Positions 1-7,384 of a stretch of DNA of 64,000 bases are shown here, piece after piece; position 1 is the first letter of the stretch; every line of letters starts with the position of its first letter. The position numbers were made by a program, and so were the translations under genes. This DNA is from Chitinophaga tropicalis (GTDB taxonomy: Bacteria > Bacteroidota > Bacteroidia > Chitinophagales > Chitinophagaceae), in NCBI RefSeq assembly GCF_009758205.1, contig NZ_WRXN01000007.1, positions 327,210-391,209 on the forward strand, given 5' to 3'. Under the pieces are notes generated by a model that was not told where the DNA came from, did not search any database, and saw only the letters and a list, made by a program, of their open reading frames with translations.

Positions 1-1124
1 CGGTGGTCGTTATGTGAGCTTACAGTAGTGCCTTTAATGCCCGTACCACCGTGCACCAGCATCTCATCACCATGCAGATCAATAGCTATACCCATTTTAC
101 CAAATTCCTGCTGCAGTGTTTTACCACGGTCACTTTCCTTATGTGCCAGCCTGTTCACCCCAAGTATCTTGGTAGTGCCTTCACAGTTGGCAGCCAGGGC
201 TACCAGCGGAGGAAACAGGTCAGGACAATCAGTAGCATCGAAATCAAACGCCTGCAGTTTATTCTTTTCCACTATCACTGTAAACATACCTGGTAACAGG
301 CCAGCACCTGCTTTTTCCAGCGCTTCCAGTATAGCTTTATCTGACTGTGCGGATTGTGTATTGAGATGATGCACTTCTGCTTTACCTGCCACTGCGGCTG
401 CTACCAGCAGGAACGCGGCTCCGCTCCAGTCTCCCTCTACAGTATACTCACCTGCCTTATACTGCTGGCGTTTACCAAAGTAAAATTTCTCAAAGTTCTC
501 TTCCTTCACCTTGATGCCAAACTGTTCCATCAGCTGTAAGGTAAGCGCAATGTAAGGCTTGCTCTTAAGGTCTTTTACAGTGATGGTCACATCTTCAGCA
601 ACAGCTCCATAAGCCATGAGCAGGCCCGTCAGGAACTGGGAGCTGAGAGAACCGTCTATTGTAATATTCTTCGGATGCAACGGTCCCTGTATGTTCAGGG
701 GCAGTTTACCTTCCCGGGAGCTGATCTTTATGTCCAGCTGCGGAAGCACTTCTTCAAAGAAGTTCATAGGGCGTACTGTGAGGCTGCCATGTCCGTTGAT
801 AGTGATAGACTGCTCCGACAGTGCCGCCACTGGCGTAAACATACGGATACCGAGGCCGGACTCTCCACAGTTGATCTCTTTCTCGGGGTTCAGCTTTGAG
901 CCGTTACCGGTTATTTCAATATGATCTTCTGTACGATTGATAATGGCGCCAAGTTTCTGCGCAACATCCAGGGCAGCCAGGCAGTCATTGCTGAGACCCG
1001 GATTACGGATAATACTGGTGCCTTTGCTCAGCAATGCAGCTGCTACCGCACGCTGCATGGCACTTTTGGATGGGTTGGCAGTAACGGTGCCGTTAATGGC
1101 GCCGGGAGATATTGTTACCTGCAT
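1..1124 (-). CDS. aroA: 3-phosphoshikimate 1-carboxyvinyltransferase (EPSP synthase), C-terminus cut by window edge
   Basis: EPSP synthase joins phosphoenolpyruvate to shikimate 3-phosphate, the sixth shikimate-pathway step. About 374 codons are present and the C-terminus lies outside the window. Reverse-strand translation gives an N-terminus with a PSKSAMQRA segment (substrate-binding Lys and Arg), then a GESGLGIRM segment in place of the common GNAGTxxR, and a DGSLSSQFLTGLL segment typical of the family. The start is the ATG at 1124-1122, 12 bases after the aroB stop, so the two genes are almost certainly co-transcribed as the last members of the aromatic operon. The family call rests on several conserved segments and is secure. 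Confidence 0.93.
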   Translation of the reverse strand, partial: MQVTISPGAINGTVTANPSKSAMQRAVAAALLSKGTSIIRNPGLSNDCLAALDVAQKLGAIINRTEDHIEITGNGSKLNPEKEINCGESGLGIRMFTPVAALSEQSITINGHGSLTVRPMNFFEEVLPQLDIKISSREGKLPLNIQGPLHPKNITIDGSLSSQFLTGLLMAYGAVAEDVTITVKDLKSKPYIALTLQLMEQFGIKVKEENFEKFYFGKRQQYKAGEYTVEGDWSGAAFLLVAAAVAGKAEVHHLNTQSAQSDKAILEALEKAGAGLLPGMFTVIVEKNKLQAFDFDATDCPDLFPPLVALAANCEGTTKILGVNRLAHKESDRGKTLQQEFGKMGIAIDLHGDEMLVHGGTGIKGTTVSSHNDH

Positions 1125-1136
1125 AATAAGATTGGT

Positions 1137-2162
1137 TTATAGTTCCTCCAGCAATTGCTTCAGTTCTGTAATAGGTACTGCTTTCGTAAGCGCGGTGCCT
1201 ATCTTTTCCAGCAGCACAAAGTGAATAACATCCTTTTCCCGCTTTTTGTCCAGTTTGAAGATATTAAACACTTCTTCTTTGTTGAAGGCAAGCGTAACCG
1301 GCAACTGGTAATCATTGATCAGGCGGATCAGGCGGTTGGTCTGCTCTACCGGCAGCCCGGACAGCTTTTCCGAGATCTTTGCCGCAGCTACCATTCCTAT
1401 GGCCACTGCTTTACCATGTGCGATTTTTTCCAGTTTTTCCACAGCATGCCCCAGTGTATGGCCGAAATTGAGCCAGCGGCGTGAGCCGTTCTCAAACTCA
1501 TCCTCCAGTACTACTTTGGTCTTCAGTTCTACAGAACGTTCCACCAGGTATTCCAGTACCGATACATCCCGCTGCATGGCTTTGTCACGGTTCTCTTCCA
1601 GGTAGGTGAACAGGCTGTCTTCCAGTATACAGGCATATTTGATGATCTCAGCGAAACCATTATGCCATTCCTCTGCCGGCATAGTAAGCGGCAGGGAATA
1701 GTCAAACAGGATAAACTCCGGCTGCCTGATGGTACCCAGCATGTTCTTATGCTTACCATGGTTGATACCGTTCTTTCCGCCTATAGACGCATCCACCTGT
1801 GCCAGCAAAGTACTGGGAACAAAACCTACAGGCATTCCCCGCATGTAGATACTGGCAGCATAACCTGTCAGGTCGCTGATCACACCGCCCCCAATGCCTA
1901 TCAGCATGGTTTTACGGTCTGCCTCCAGTTCTATCAGGCCATTGATGATCTGCTCCAGGATCTCCTGGTTCTTGTTCTCTTCTCCATCCGGGATCACCAG
2001 TTTTCTCCAGCCCGGCAACTTATGCCCGTGATGTTTTTCCACATTCTCATCCAGCACCAGCACGGCCCTGGATGGATCAGCATAATTGCCCAGCTGCGAA
2101 AGGCTTTCTCCCAGATAGTATTTGGTGCTACTATGCTGGAACTGGTAAGATAACGTTCTCAT
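1137..2162 (-). CDS. aroB: 3-dehydroquinate synthase
   Basis: Converts DAHP to 3-dehydroquinate, the second shikimate-pathway step, using NAD and a divalent metal. The 341-residue length is normal. Visible motifs are DGEENKN near residue 60, the NAD-binding GGGVISDLTG at 91-100, and the DASIGGKNGIN segment with Lys130. Likely metal ligands are Glu172 (AEIIK), His235 (NFGHTLGH) and His249. The start ATG lies 15 bases downstream of the DAHP synthase stop, and aroA follows 12 bases after its own stop, so this is an internal operon gene. No separate promoter was seen. Confidence 0.96.
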   Translation of the reverse strand: MRTLSYQFQHSSTKYYLGESLSQLGNYADPSRAVLVLDENVEKHHGHKLPGWRKLVIPDGEENKNQEILEQIINGLIELEADRKTMLIGIGGGVISDLTGYAASIYMRGMPVGFVPSTLLAQVDASIGGKNGINHGKHKNMLGTIRQPEFILFDYSLPLTMPAEEWHNGFAEIIKYACILEDSLFTYLEENRDKAMQRDVSVLEYLVERSVELKTKVVLEDEFENGSRRWLNFGHTLGHAVEKLEKIAHGKAVAIGMVAAAKISEKLSGLPVEQTNRLIRLINDYQLPVTLAFNKEEVFNIFKLDKKREKDVIHFVLLEKIGTALTKAVPITELKQLLEEL

Positions 2163-2177
2163 ATTCTGTATTGTGTC

Positions 2178-3269
2178 TTATTTTCCTTCGTTCATCACTC
2201 TGTTCTGCCTGTTGATGGATTCCAGGTGCACAGCATCAAAGTATTTCAGGATGAAATCTTTGGTCAGACCCAGTTTCTCACCTTTGGCAAGACCACGCTC
2301 CAGTATCTGGTTCCAGCGGTTTGTCTGCAGGATGGTTACGTTATTCTCTTTCTTGTAAAGACCTATCTTTTCTGCAATCTTCATACGGTTGCCCAGCAGC
2401 AGCAGGATCTCATCATCTATCTGGTTGATCTGTCCGCGAAGCTTGTCCAGCGCTGAGTTGAATTCCTTCTGGTCTGTACGCTCATGACGCCAGGTGATGC
2501 TGCCCAGTAATTCAGCCAGCCTCTCAGGAGTTACCTGCTGTTTGGCATCGCTCCATGCGTTATCCGGATCAATGTGCGATTCCAGCATCAGACCATCGTA
2601 ATCCAGGTCTACCGCTTCCTGTGCTACTTCCAGCAGGGTATCGCGGCGGCCGCAGATATGGCTTGGATCACAGATGATAGGCAGCTCAGGCATACGGCGC
2701 TTCATTTCTATAGGCAGGTGCCACATAGGAGCATTACGGAATTCAGTATTGCCATAGCTGGAGAAACCACGATGGATCAGGCCTAATTTGGTGATACCGG
2801 CGTTACGCACACGCTCAACTGCACCTATCCACAGTTCCAGGTCAGGGTTGATCGGGTTTTTGATCAGTACTGTAGTATTAACACCTTTCAGGGCATCAGC
2901 AACTTCCTGAACAGAGAAAGGGTTTACAGTAGTACGGGCGCCTACCCACAGGATGTCTACATCATGTGCCAGGGCTTCTTCCACCTGCTTGCCGGTAGCT
3001 ACTTCCACCGCAACTGGCAAGCCGGTCAGCGCTTTTGCCTTCTGCAACCAGGGCAGGCCGGTTACACCAATGCCTTCAAAAGAACCCGGACGGGTACGGG
3101 GCTTCCAGATACCGGCACGTAATACGTCTACTTTGCCGGTAGCAGCCAGCCTCTGGGCTGTTGCCAGTACCTGTTCTTCGGTTTCTGCACTGCAGGGACC
3201 TGAAATGATCAGCGGCTTTTTATCTGAAGCCGGATCAGAGAATTTTGTTTTTGCGAGAATCTGTTCCAT
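2178..3269 (-). CDS. bifunctional DAHP synthase / chorismate mutase
   Basis: The first part condenses phosphoenolpyruvate with erythrose 4-phosphate, the committed aromatic step. The C-terminal part converts chorismate to prephenate. The synthase domain shows SGPCSAE, KPRTRPGSF, GLIHRGFSSYGN and CDPSHICGRRD. A chorismate mutase helix bundle (DKLRGQINQIDDEILLLLGN, then KIAEKIGLYKKEN) follows. This type I DAHP synthase with a C-terminal mutase is known in Bacteroidota. The fusion explains why pheA and tyrA here lack a mutase domain. The open frame extends upstream to a TTG at 3311. I prefer the ATG at 3269, about 19 residues before PLIISGPCSAE as in relatives; ATG 3290 is the alternative. Confidence 0.93.
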   Translation of the reverse strand: MEQILAKTKFSDPASDKKPLIISGPCSAETEEQVLATAQRLAATGKVDVLRAGIWKPRTRPGSFEGIGVTGLPWLQKAKALTGLPVAVEVATGKQVEEALAHDVDILWVGARTTVNPFSVQEVADALKGVNTTVLIKNPINPDLELWIGAVERVRNAGITKLGLIHRGFSSYGNTEFRNAPMWHLPIEMKRRMPELPIICDPSHICGRRDTLLEVAQEAVDLDYDGLMLESHIDPDNAWSDAKQQVTPERLAELLGSITWRHERTDQKEFNSALDKLRGQINQIDDEILLLLGNRMKIAEKIGLYKKENNVTILQTNRWNQILERGLAKGEKLGLTKDFILKYFDAVHLESINRQNRVMNEGK

Positions 3270-3397
3270 CGTTGATGCTTTGCAGACCATAGACGCTCGT
3301 CCATAGTCCAATGATTGAATTTATTTGTTTTATCTGTATAAACCCTGTCATTTCCGGTAATGCCCTGCGGCAGAAAGACAAATGGCCTATGGTCTGT

Positions 3398-4243
3398 TTA
3401 CTTTAATATCTTCCTGATCTTGTTTGATTTCTGGATCAGTTTATAGAATGTTTCGTAATCTTCTTTTTCCAGCAGCTGTTTCATCTGCTCCAGCTGGTGA
3501 ATATGTTCTTCCAGCACATCCAGCACATTGTTGCGGTTATGCTTGAAGATAGGCACCCACATATCGGGGGAGCTTTTTGCCAGCCTTACGGTAGACTCAA
3601 AACCACCGCTGGCCAGTTCAAAGATGCGCCCCTGCTCCTTCTCCTTCTCCAGCACCGTAAGCGCCAGCGCAAAAGAGGTGATATGGGAGATATGCGATAC
3701 ATAAGCCGTATGCAGATCATGCTCCTCCGCATTCATATATACGAGACGCATCTGTAGTTTGTCTACCATATCCTCTACTATTTCCAGTGCATCCTCTGCG
3801 CTGTTCTTCACATCACAAAGCACCATAGTCTTTTGTGTGAAAAGGTTCTTTATAGCAGCCTCAGGCCCGGAATACTCCGTGCCGGCCATCGGGTGGGCAG
3901 CTACAAAGCGCCCTCTTTTAGAATGACCGGCAACGAGTTGTAATATCTTTTCCTTTGTAGAACCTACATCCATGATCACATGTTGCGGTCCGGCTTTATC
4001 TAATATGGAAGGCAGTACTTTCAGCAGCCCGTCTACAGGAATGGCCAGTATGATAAGCTGGGAACGTTGCATGGCATCTTCTATGGATACTGCTCCTTCG
4101 TCAATGATCTTCAGTTCCTGCGCCTTGCGCAGGTTCTCAGCACTCTGGTCCACGCCTATTATCCAGTTGGCCACACCTTTCTCTTTCAGGCTGATGGCCA
4201 GCGATCCTCCTATTAAACCTGTTCCTACTATCGTTGCTATCAT
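3398..4243 (-). CDS. tyrA: prephenate dehydrogenase
   Basis: Oxidatively decarboxylates prephenate to 4-hydroxyphenylpyruvate on the tyrosine branch. The protein has 281 residues. A Rossmann GTGLIGGSLA motif lies at residues 7-16, DVGSTK at 92-97, and the AAHPMAGTE segment carries the expected catalytic His117. There is no mutase domain and no clear ACT domain. The ATG overlaps the stop of the upstream aminotransferase by four bases, which suggests translational coupling. About 128 bases separate it from the DAHP synthase start, and I saw no clear terminator there. Confidence 0.95.
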   Translation of the reverse strand: MIATIVGTGLIGGSLAISLKEKGVANWIIGVDQSAENLRKAQELKIIDEGAVSIEDAMQRSQLIILAIPVDGLLKVLPSILDKAGPQHVIMDVGSTKEKILQLVAGHSKRGRFVAAHPMAGTEYSGPEAAIKNLFTQKTMVLCDVKNSAEDALEIVEDMVDKLQMRLVYMNAEEHDLHTAYVSHISHITSFALALTVLEKEKEQGRIFELASGGFESTVRLAKSSPDMWVPIFKHNRNNVLDVLEEHIHQLEQMKQLLEKEDYETFYKLIQKSNKIRKILK

Positions 4244-5412
4244 GACTGCTGCTTAAATTTTGTTTTTATCCTTTCCAGCACTTCATCAAATACTTTTTCG
4301 TCCTTACAGAGGCTCACCCTGATATAACCGTTACCGTTGCTGCCAAATATACCGCCCGGGGTGATAAATACCTGCGCCTGCTGTAATATCTGGTCTGTCA
4401 GTTCAAAACCGTCCTTTACACCTGCAGGTATCTTTGCCCACACAAACAGGCCCACCTGGTTAGTATCGAAAGAACAGTTGAGCAATGACAGCAGCTCAAA
4501 TACTTTCTTACGGCGGCCTTCATAGATACCGTTCAGTTCAGCATACCATTCAGGGCCCAGCTCCAGCGCTTTCACTGCCGCCATCTGCAGCGGCTGGAAC
4601 ATACCAGAGTCTATATTGCTTTTGAAACGCAGTACTTCGTTGATCCATTCCTGTTTACCCACCAGCATACCTACACGCCAGCCGGCCATATTGGAAGATT
4701 TACTGAGGGAGTTCAATTCCAGCACCACTTCCCTTGCCCCTGGCGTTTGCAGCAGACTTTGAGGCTGTTTGTTCAGGATAAAGCTGTAAGGATTATCATG
4801 GCAGATCAGTATGTTATGCTGCTGTGCAAACTGCACCAGCTTCTTTGCAAATTCCTCATTAAAACTTGCGCCTGTTGGCATATGCGGATAATTCACCCAC
4901 ATCAGCTTCACTTTGCTGAGATCTCTTTTTGCCAGCGCATCCAGGTCAGGCAGCCAGCCATTCTTTTCCTCCAGGTTGTAATCTACTACCGTAGCACCAC
5001 TCAGGTTCACGGCAGAACGGTAGGTAGGATAACCGGGGTTAGGCACCAGCGCCTCATCTCCTTCCTGCAGGTAGGTCATACAGATGTGCATAATCCCTTC
5101 TTTAGAGCCGATCAGAGGCAGCACCTCTTTCTCAGGGTCAAACGTTACACCGTAGAAACGCTGATACCAGTCCGCCATTGCCTTGCGCAGCGCAGGAATG
5201 CCTTTATAGCCCTGGTAAGCGTGCGTATCGGGCTTCTGTGCATATTCATGCAGCGTTGCTATTACAGAAGGATGTGGAGGAAGGTCCGGACTACCTATAC
5301 CTAGGTTAATCACTTTGGCGCCTGCCTTGTTCATCTCATCTATTTCCCTGAGTTTCCTGGAGAAATAATATTCTTCCGTTTGCTGCAACCTTTTTGCTAC
5401 CTGTAAGTTCAT
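4240..5412 (-). CDS. class I aminotransferase of the aromatic operon
   Basis: PLP-dependent fold-type I aminotransferase of 390 residues. The Schiff-base lysine is probably Lys238 in SLSKSSNMAGWR, and the cofactor and substrate arginine region is MAGWRVG. Its position between pheA and tyrA suggests that it transaminates phenylpyruvate and 4-hydroxyphenylpyruvate, or prephenate. The sequence style (INLGIGSPDLPPHPSV, then TYRSAVNLSGA) also resembles LL-diaminopimelate and aspartate aminotransferases, so substrate range is inferred from context. It lies 48 bases after pheA, and its last four bases overlap the tyrA start. Confidence 0.88.
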   Translation of the reverse strand: MNLQVAKRLQQTEEYYFSRKLREIDEMNKAGAKVINLGIGSPDLPPHPSVIATLHEYAQKPDTHAYQGYKGIPALRKAMADWYQRFYGVTFDPEKEVLPLIGSKEGIMHICMTYLQEGDEALVPNPGYPTYRSAVNLSGATVVDYNLEEKNGWLPDLDALAKRDLSKVKLMWVNYPHMPTGASFNEEFAKKLVQFAQQHNILICHDNPYSFILNKQPQSLLQTPGAREVVLELNSLSKSSNMAGWRVGMLVGKQEWINEVLRFKSNIDSGMFQPLQMAAVKALELGPEWYAELNGIYEGRRKKVFELLSLLNCSFDTNQVGLFVWAKIPAGVKDGFELTDQILQQAQVFITPGGIFGSNGNGYIRVSLCKDEKVFDEVLERIKTKFKQQS

Positions 5413-5460
5413 AATGCTTGTTTGTTCTGTATGCCGGTGTAATGATTGTTGTTTGTTTGC

Positions 5461-6285
5461 TTAGTGCGTGTTGCCTTTCTTATAGATACCCAATACTTTC
5501 AGATGTTCTGTAAGCGGTTCTATCTTGCTGATGCCCCGCTCAAAATGCTCCAGGTTCTCAAATTCGAAGTCCGCATGAAAATAATAGTTCCATTCTTTCG
5601 TTGGCATAGGGAACGACTGTATTTTACTCAGGTTGATCCCTGCCTGTGCTACCTGTGTCAGTACCTTTGCCAGGCTTCCTCTTTCATGGGAGGTCTGGAA
5701 GTAAACAGAAGCCTTATTGGCTTCCGGCTCCGGTGTTACCCCATTGGGAGAGATCACCAGGAAACGTGTATAATTGTTCTTGATAGTATGGATGTTGGGA
5801 GCAATGATCTCCAGCCCGTATATCTCAGCAGCCAGTTTTCCGGCAATGGCCGCCGTACTTTTCAGCTTCTTCTGCTGTACATGCTTTGCGCTCAGGGCGG
5901 TATCTTCCGTTTCCACCAGCTTCATATGCGGATATTTCTCCAGGAAGTCAGCACACTGTAATAAAGCCATATGATGGGAATGCACCTCACGGATATCTTC
6001 CAGCTTCTGCCCCGGCAACACCATCAGGTGCTGTTTGATATGCAGGTATACCTCACCGATAACATGCAGTCCTGAATTCTTAAGCAGGGAGTAATTCGGT
6101 AAAATACTGCCTGCAATGGAATTTTCAATGGCCATTACCCCTACATCTGCTACCTGCTGTTGCTTAGCTTTTTTAACAAGTTCCGGAAAAGAAGCGCAAC
6201 ATTCGATCTCTATATTCTTTCCATAGTATCCCTGTGCTGCTATCTGATGGAAACATCCTTCAAAACCCTGAATTGCGACGCGCAT
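5461..6285 (-). CDS. pheA: prephenate dehydratase with ACT domain
   Basis: Converts prephenate to phenylpyruvate for phenylalanine synthesis. The 274 residues form a dehydratase domain (about 1-180), with ENSIAGS at 54-60 and the catalytic Thr-Arg-Phe at 173-175, followed by an ACT domain (about 193-268). The ACT motif usually written ESRP, part of the phenylalanine site, reads QSFP here at 223-226. Feedback inhibition may therefore differ from the enterobacterial enzyme. There is no chorismate mutase domain; that activity is fused to the DAHP synthase two genes downstream. This is the first structural gene after the tandem attenuators, so it is the direct target of that control. Confidence 0.94.
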   Translation of the reverse strand: MRVAIQGFEGCFHQIAAQGYYGKNIEIECCASFPELVKKAKQQQVADVGVMAIENSIAGSILPNYSLLKNSGLHVIGEVYLHIKQHLMVLPGQKLEDIREVHSHHMALLQCADFLEKYPHMKLVETEDTALSAKHVQQKKLKSTAAIAGKLAAEIYGLEIIAPNIHTIKNNYTRFLVISPNGVTPEPEANKASVYFQTSHERGSLAKVLTQVAQAGINLSKIQSFPMPTKEWNYYFHADFEFENLEHFERGISKIEPLTEHLKVLGIYKKGNTH

Positions 6286-6309
6286 TTTAATTTGTTTGAT
6301 TTATATTTT

Positions 6310-6329
6310 GTAGTTGCTGTAGCAACTAC
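6310..6329 (-). other. small hairpin between the proximal attenuator and pheA
   Basis: Eight-base perfect arms (GTAGTTGC and GCAACTAC) enclose a four-base loop in the pheA 5' untranslated region, downstream of the terminator. There is no T-run. It could protect or space the mRNA that escapes attenuation. No function is shown. Confidence 0.4.
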
Positions 6330-6336
6330 CGTATTA

Positions 6337-6372
6337 AAAGAAAAAGGGCCCCGGTTGAGCCGGGACCCTTTT
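6337..6372 (-). terminator. attenuator terminator 2 (proximal) of the aromatic operon
   Basis: Read on the minus strand, a 13-base arm (6372-6360) pairs fully, with one G-U pair, to 6354-6342 around the five-base loop CTCAA. A T-rich tract at 6345-6337 follows. It lies between leader peptide 2 and pheA. Its 5' arm can instead pair with 6406-6419, so termination competes with an antiterminator. Confidence 0.9.
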
Positions 6373-6401
6373 AATCTGCAATATTTTCATTCCTGCATTT
6401 A

Positions 6402-6482
6402 TCACAAAAGAGTCCCGGCCTTTACGACGTAAAAGAAGTAAAAGAAAAAGTAAAAGAAGTAAAGACTGAACTGATGTAACAT
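6402..6482 (-). CDS. aromatic attenuator leader peptide 2 (Phe/Tyr)
   Basis: A 26-codon reading frame, ATG at 6482-6480 and TGA at 6404-6402, encodes an uninterrupted run of eleven aromatic residues (YFFYFFFYFFY, residues 8-18). In all, 12 of 26 residues are Phe or Tyr. Its last codons overlap the antiterminator strand, and the terminator follows after about 30 bases. This is the layout of classical amino-acid attenuation: a ribosome starved for charged Phe or Tyr tRNA stalls in the run and leaves the antiterminator free, while a ribosome reaching the stop codon covers it. The frame, the codon run and the pairings are read from sequence. The regulatory action is inferred. Confidence 0.88.
   Translation of the reverse strand: MLHQFSLYFFYFFFYFFYVVKAGTLL
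6406..6419 (-). promoter_or_regulatory. antiterminator strand of attenuator 2
   Basis: The minus-strand segment GCCGGGACTCTTTT can form a continuous 14-base pairing, with one G-U pair, with 6372-6359, which includes the whole 5' arm of terminator 2. It overlaps the last codons of leader peptide 2, so a ribosome at the stop codon would mask it. Confidence 0.85.
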
Positions 6483-6498
6483 AATGCTAAAAATTACC

Positions 6499-6533
6499 GA
6501 ATAAAAGAAGGGCCCCCTTTCAGGAGGCCCTTT
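6499..6533 (-). terminator. attenuator terminator 1 (distal) of the aromatic operon
   Basis: On the minus strand, bases 6532-6523 pair with 6517-6508 (10 pairs, one G-U) around the five-base loop TGAAA, followed by CTTTTATT. It lies between leader peptide 1 and leader peptide 2. Its 5' arm can instead pair with 6569-6559. Confidence 0.87.
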
Positions 6534-6558
6534 GATAGTTTCTTTATGTTTAGTACTA

Positions 6559-6569
6559 CAAACGACCTC
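6559..6569 (-). promoter_or_regulatory. antiterminator strand of attenuator 1
   Basis: The minus-strand segment GAGGTCGTTTG begins just after the leader 1 stop codon. It can pair with 6524-6534 (10 of 11 positions, one G-U pair, one G-G mismatch), which includes most of the 5' arm of terminator 1. A ribosome on the stop codon would cover it. Confidence 0.75.
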
Positions 6570-6570
6570 T

Positions 6571-6633
6571 CTATTTCTGATACCAGAAAAAGTAGAAACC
6601 ATAAAAGTAACCAAAGGTTGTTTGTTGTATCAT
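6571..6633 (-). CDS. aromatic attenuator leader peptide 1 (Phe/Tyr/Trp)
   Basis: A 20-codon frame, ATG at 6633-6631 and TAG at 6573-6571. Residues 7-18 read FGYFYGFYFFWY, so ten of twenty residues are aromatic, with five Phe, four Tyr and one Trp. The start lies about 20 bases downstream of a strong Bacteroidota-type promoter, so this is the first frame on the transcript. Terminator 1 and its competing partner follow directly. The inclusion of Trp, absent from leader 2, suggests that this first switch reads all three aromatic amino acids. That fits an operon that also feeds the common shikimate trunk. Confidence 0.86.
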   Translation of the reverse strand: MIQQTTFGYFYGFYFFWYQK

Positions 6634-6652
6634 GTTTGCTTGAATTGCCTGA

Positions 6653-6682
6653 CAAAAATACGTAGGGATTTGAATTGTCCAA
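6653..6682 (-). promoter_or_regulatory. promoter of the aromatic operon leader
   Basis: Minus-strand TATTTTTG at 6660-6653 matches the Bacteroidota -7 element TAnnTTTG. It has TTG at 6682-6680, 19 bases upstream, as the -33 element. The predicted transcript start, near 6646, is just upstream of leader peptide 1. Confidence 0.8.
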
Positions 6683-6783
6683 GCGCTTAGGTAAAAAATT
6701 ATGTTCTATCTAATAAATAACCTAAAAAACGACATTTTTTTCAAAAACGGCTCAGTCAGACGGCAGTTGCCGCAAAAAACCTA

Positions 6784-6816
6784 AATAAAAGAGGCTGCCC
6801 CGGTTGAGACAGCCTC
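6784..6816 (-). terminator. terminator of the heptad-repeat lipoprotein gene
   Basis: GAGGCTG (6816-6810) pairs with CAGCCTC (6797-6791), extended by further G-C and G-U pairs toward a short loop. TTTTATTT follows on the minus strand. It sits about 30 bases after the lipoprotein stop. Confidence 0.8.
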
Positions 6817-6848
6817 ATATAAAAGCCTTTATTTGCTTACCAATTTAA

Positions 6849-7067
6849 TTAGTGCTTGGTAGAGTCAACAGCAGCTTTAGCAGAATCAACTACAGCAGCA
6901 GCTGAATCAACAGTTGCAGCAGCAGTATCTACAGTTGCAGCAGCTGAATCGATAGTTGTAGCAGCAGCAGTAGAATCTTCAGTTGCAGTAGAACCGTTAC
7001 CACCGCAAGAAGCTGCAAATACACCAAGAGCTAAAGCTAAGAAACCAATTTTCAGAGCGTTTTTCAT
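6849..7067 (-). CDS. small Ala/Val/Asp heptad-repeat lipoprotein
   Basis: A 72-residue protein with a signal peptide and a lipobox (FAASC; the lipidated Cys is near residue 21). The mature part is low complexity and is made of about five seven-residue units of the form TVDSAAA. This is compatible with a helix or coiled coil, reminiscent in style only of small helical envelope lipoproteins. A strong terminator follows. A GGGTTACC-N14-GTATAAAG element at 7133-7104 lies upstream, and the same GGGTTACC motif precedes the divergent sigma gene. This suggests the lipoprotein belongs to that sigma factor's regulon. Function unknown. Confidence 0.75.
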   Translation of the reverse strand: MKNALKIGFLALALGVFAASCGGNGSTATEDSTAAATTIDSAAATVDTAAATVDSAAAVVDSAKAAVDSTKH

Positions 7068-7103
7068 TTTTTATGTTTTTAGGTTTTTGAAATAATGTTT
7101 ATT

Positions 7104-7133
7104 CTTTATACAGGGTTTAAAAAAAGGTAACCC
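7104..7133 (-). promoter_or_regulatory. candidate ECF-type promoter, copy a
   Basis: Minus-strand GGGTTACC (7133-7126), a 14-base spacer, then GTATAAAG (7111-7104), about 37 bases before the lipoprotein ATG. Copy b has the same motifs and the same spacing. Confidence 0.55.
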
Positions 7134-7255
7134 ACTTTTTTTAATTTTTTTTTCACCTCCCCTTCCGGCTGCTCTGATTATTTCTATAACTGCATCAGCA
7201 GCAGCTTCCTCAGCACTGATTTTTAATTATTATGCTTCCTGGATAGATGTCTTTT

Positions 7256-7285
7256 CTTTATACACTATTTTAAAAAAGGTAACCC
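7256..7285 (-). promoter_or_regulatory. candidate ECF-type promoter, copy b
   Basis: Minus-strand GGGTTACC (7285-7278), a 14-base spacer, then GTATAAAG (7263-7256). Both motifs and the spacing match copy a. It would give a second, longer transcript toward the lipoprotein gene. Confidence 0.5.
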
Positions 7286-7384
7286 AGGCAAATCAGGATA
7301 TGTATGAAATCAGCTTTTTTCTGCATCTGTAAAGAACCGGCTACCTGTGCAGATTTGGGATTTGGTTTTTTTTTCCGCTACTTT

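Noticed and set aside
6402..6614. 70-codon minus-strand frame covering both aromatic leaders
   Set aside because: It spans terminator 1 and would start inside leader 1 in another frame. The two short ATG frames placed before each terminator explain the region better.
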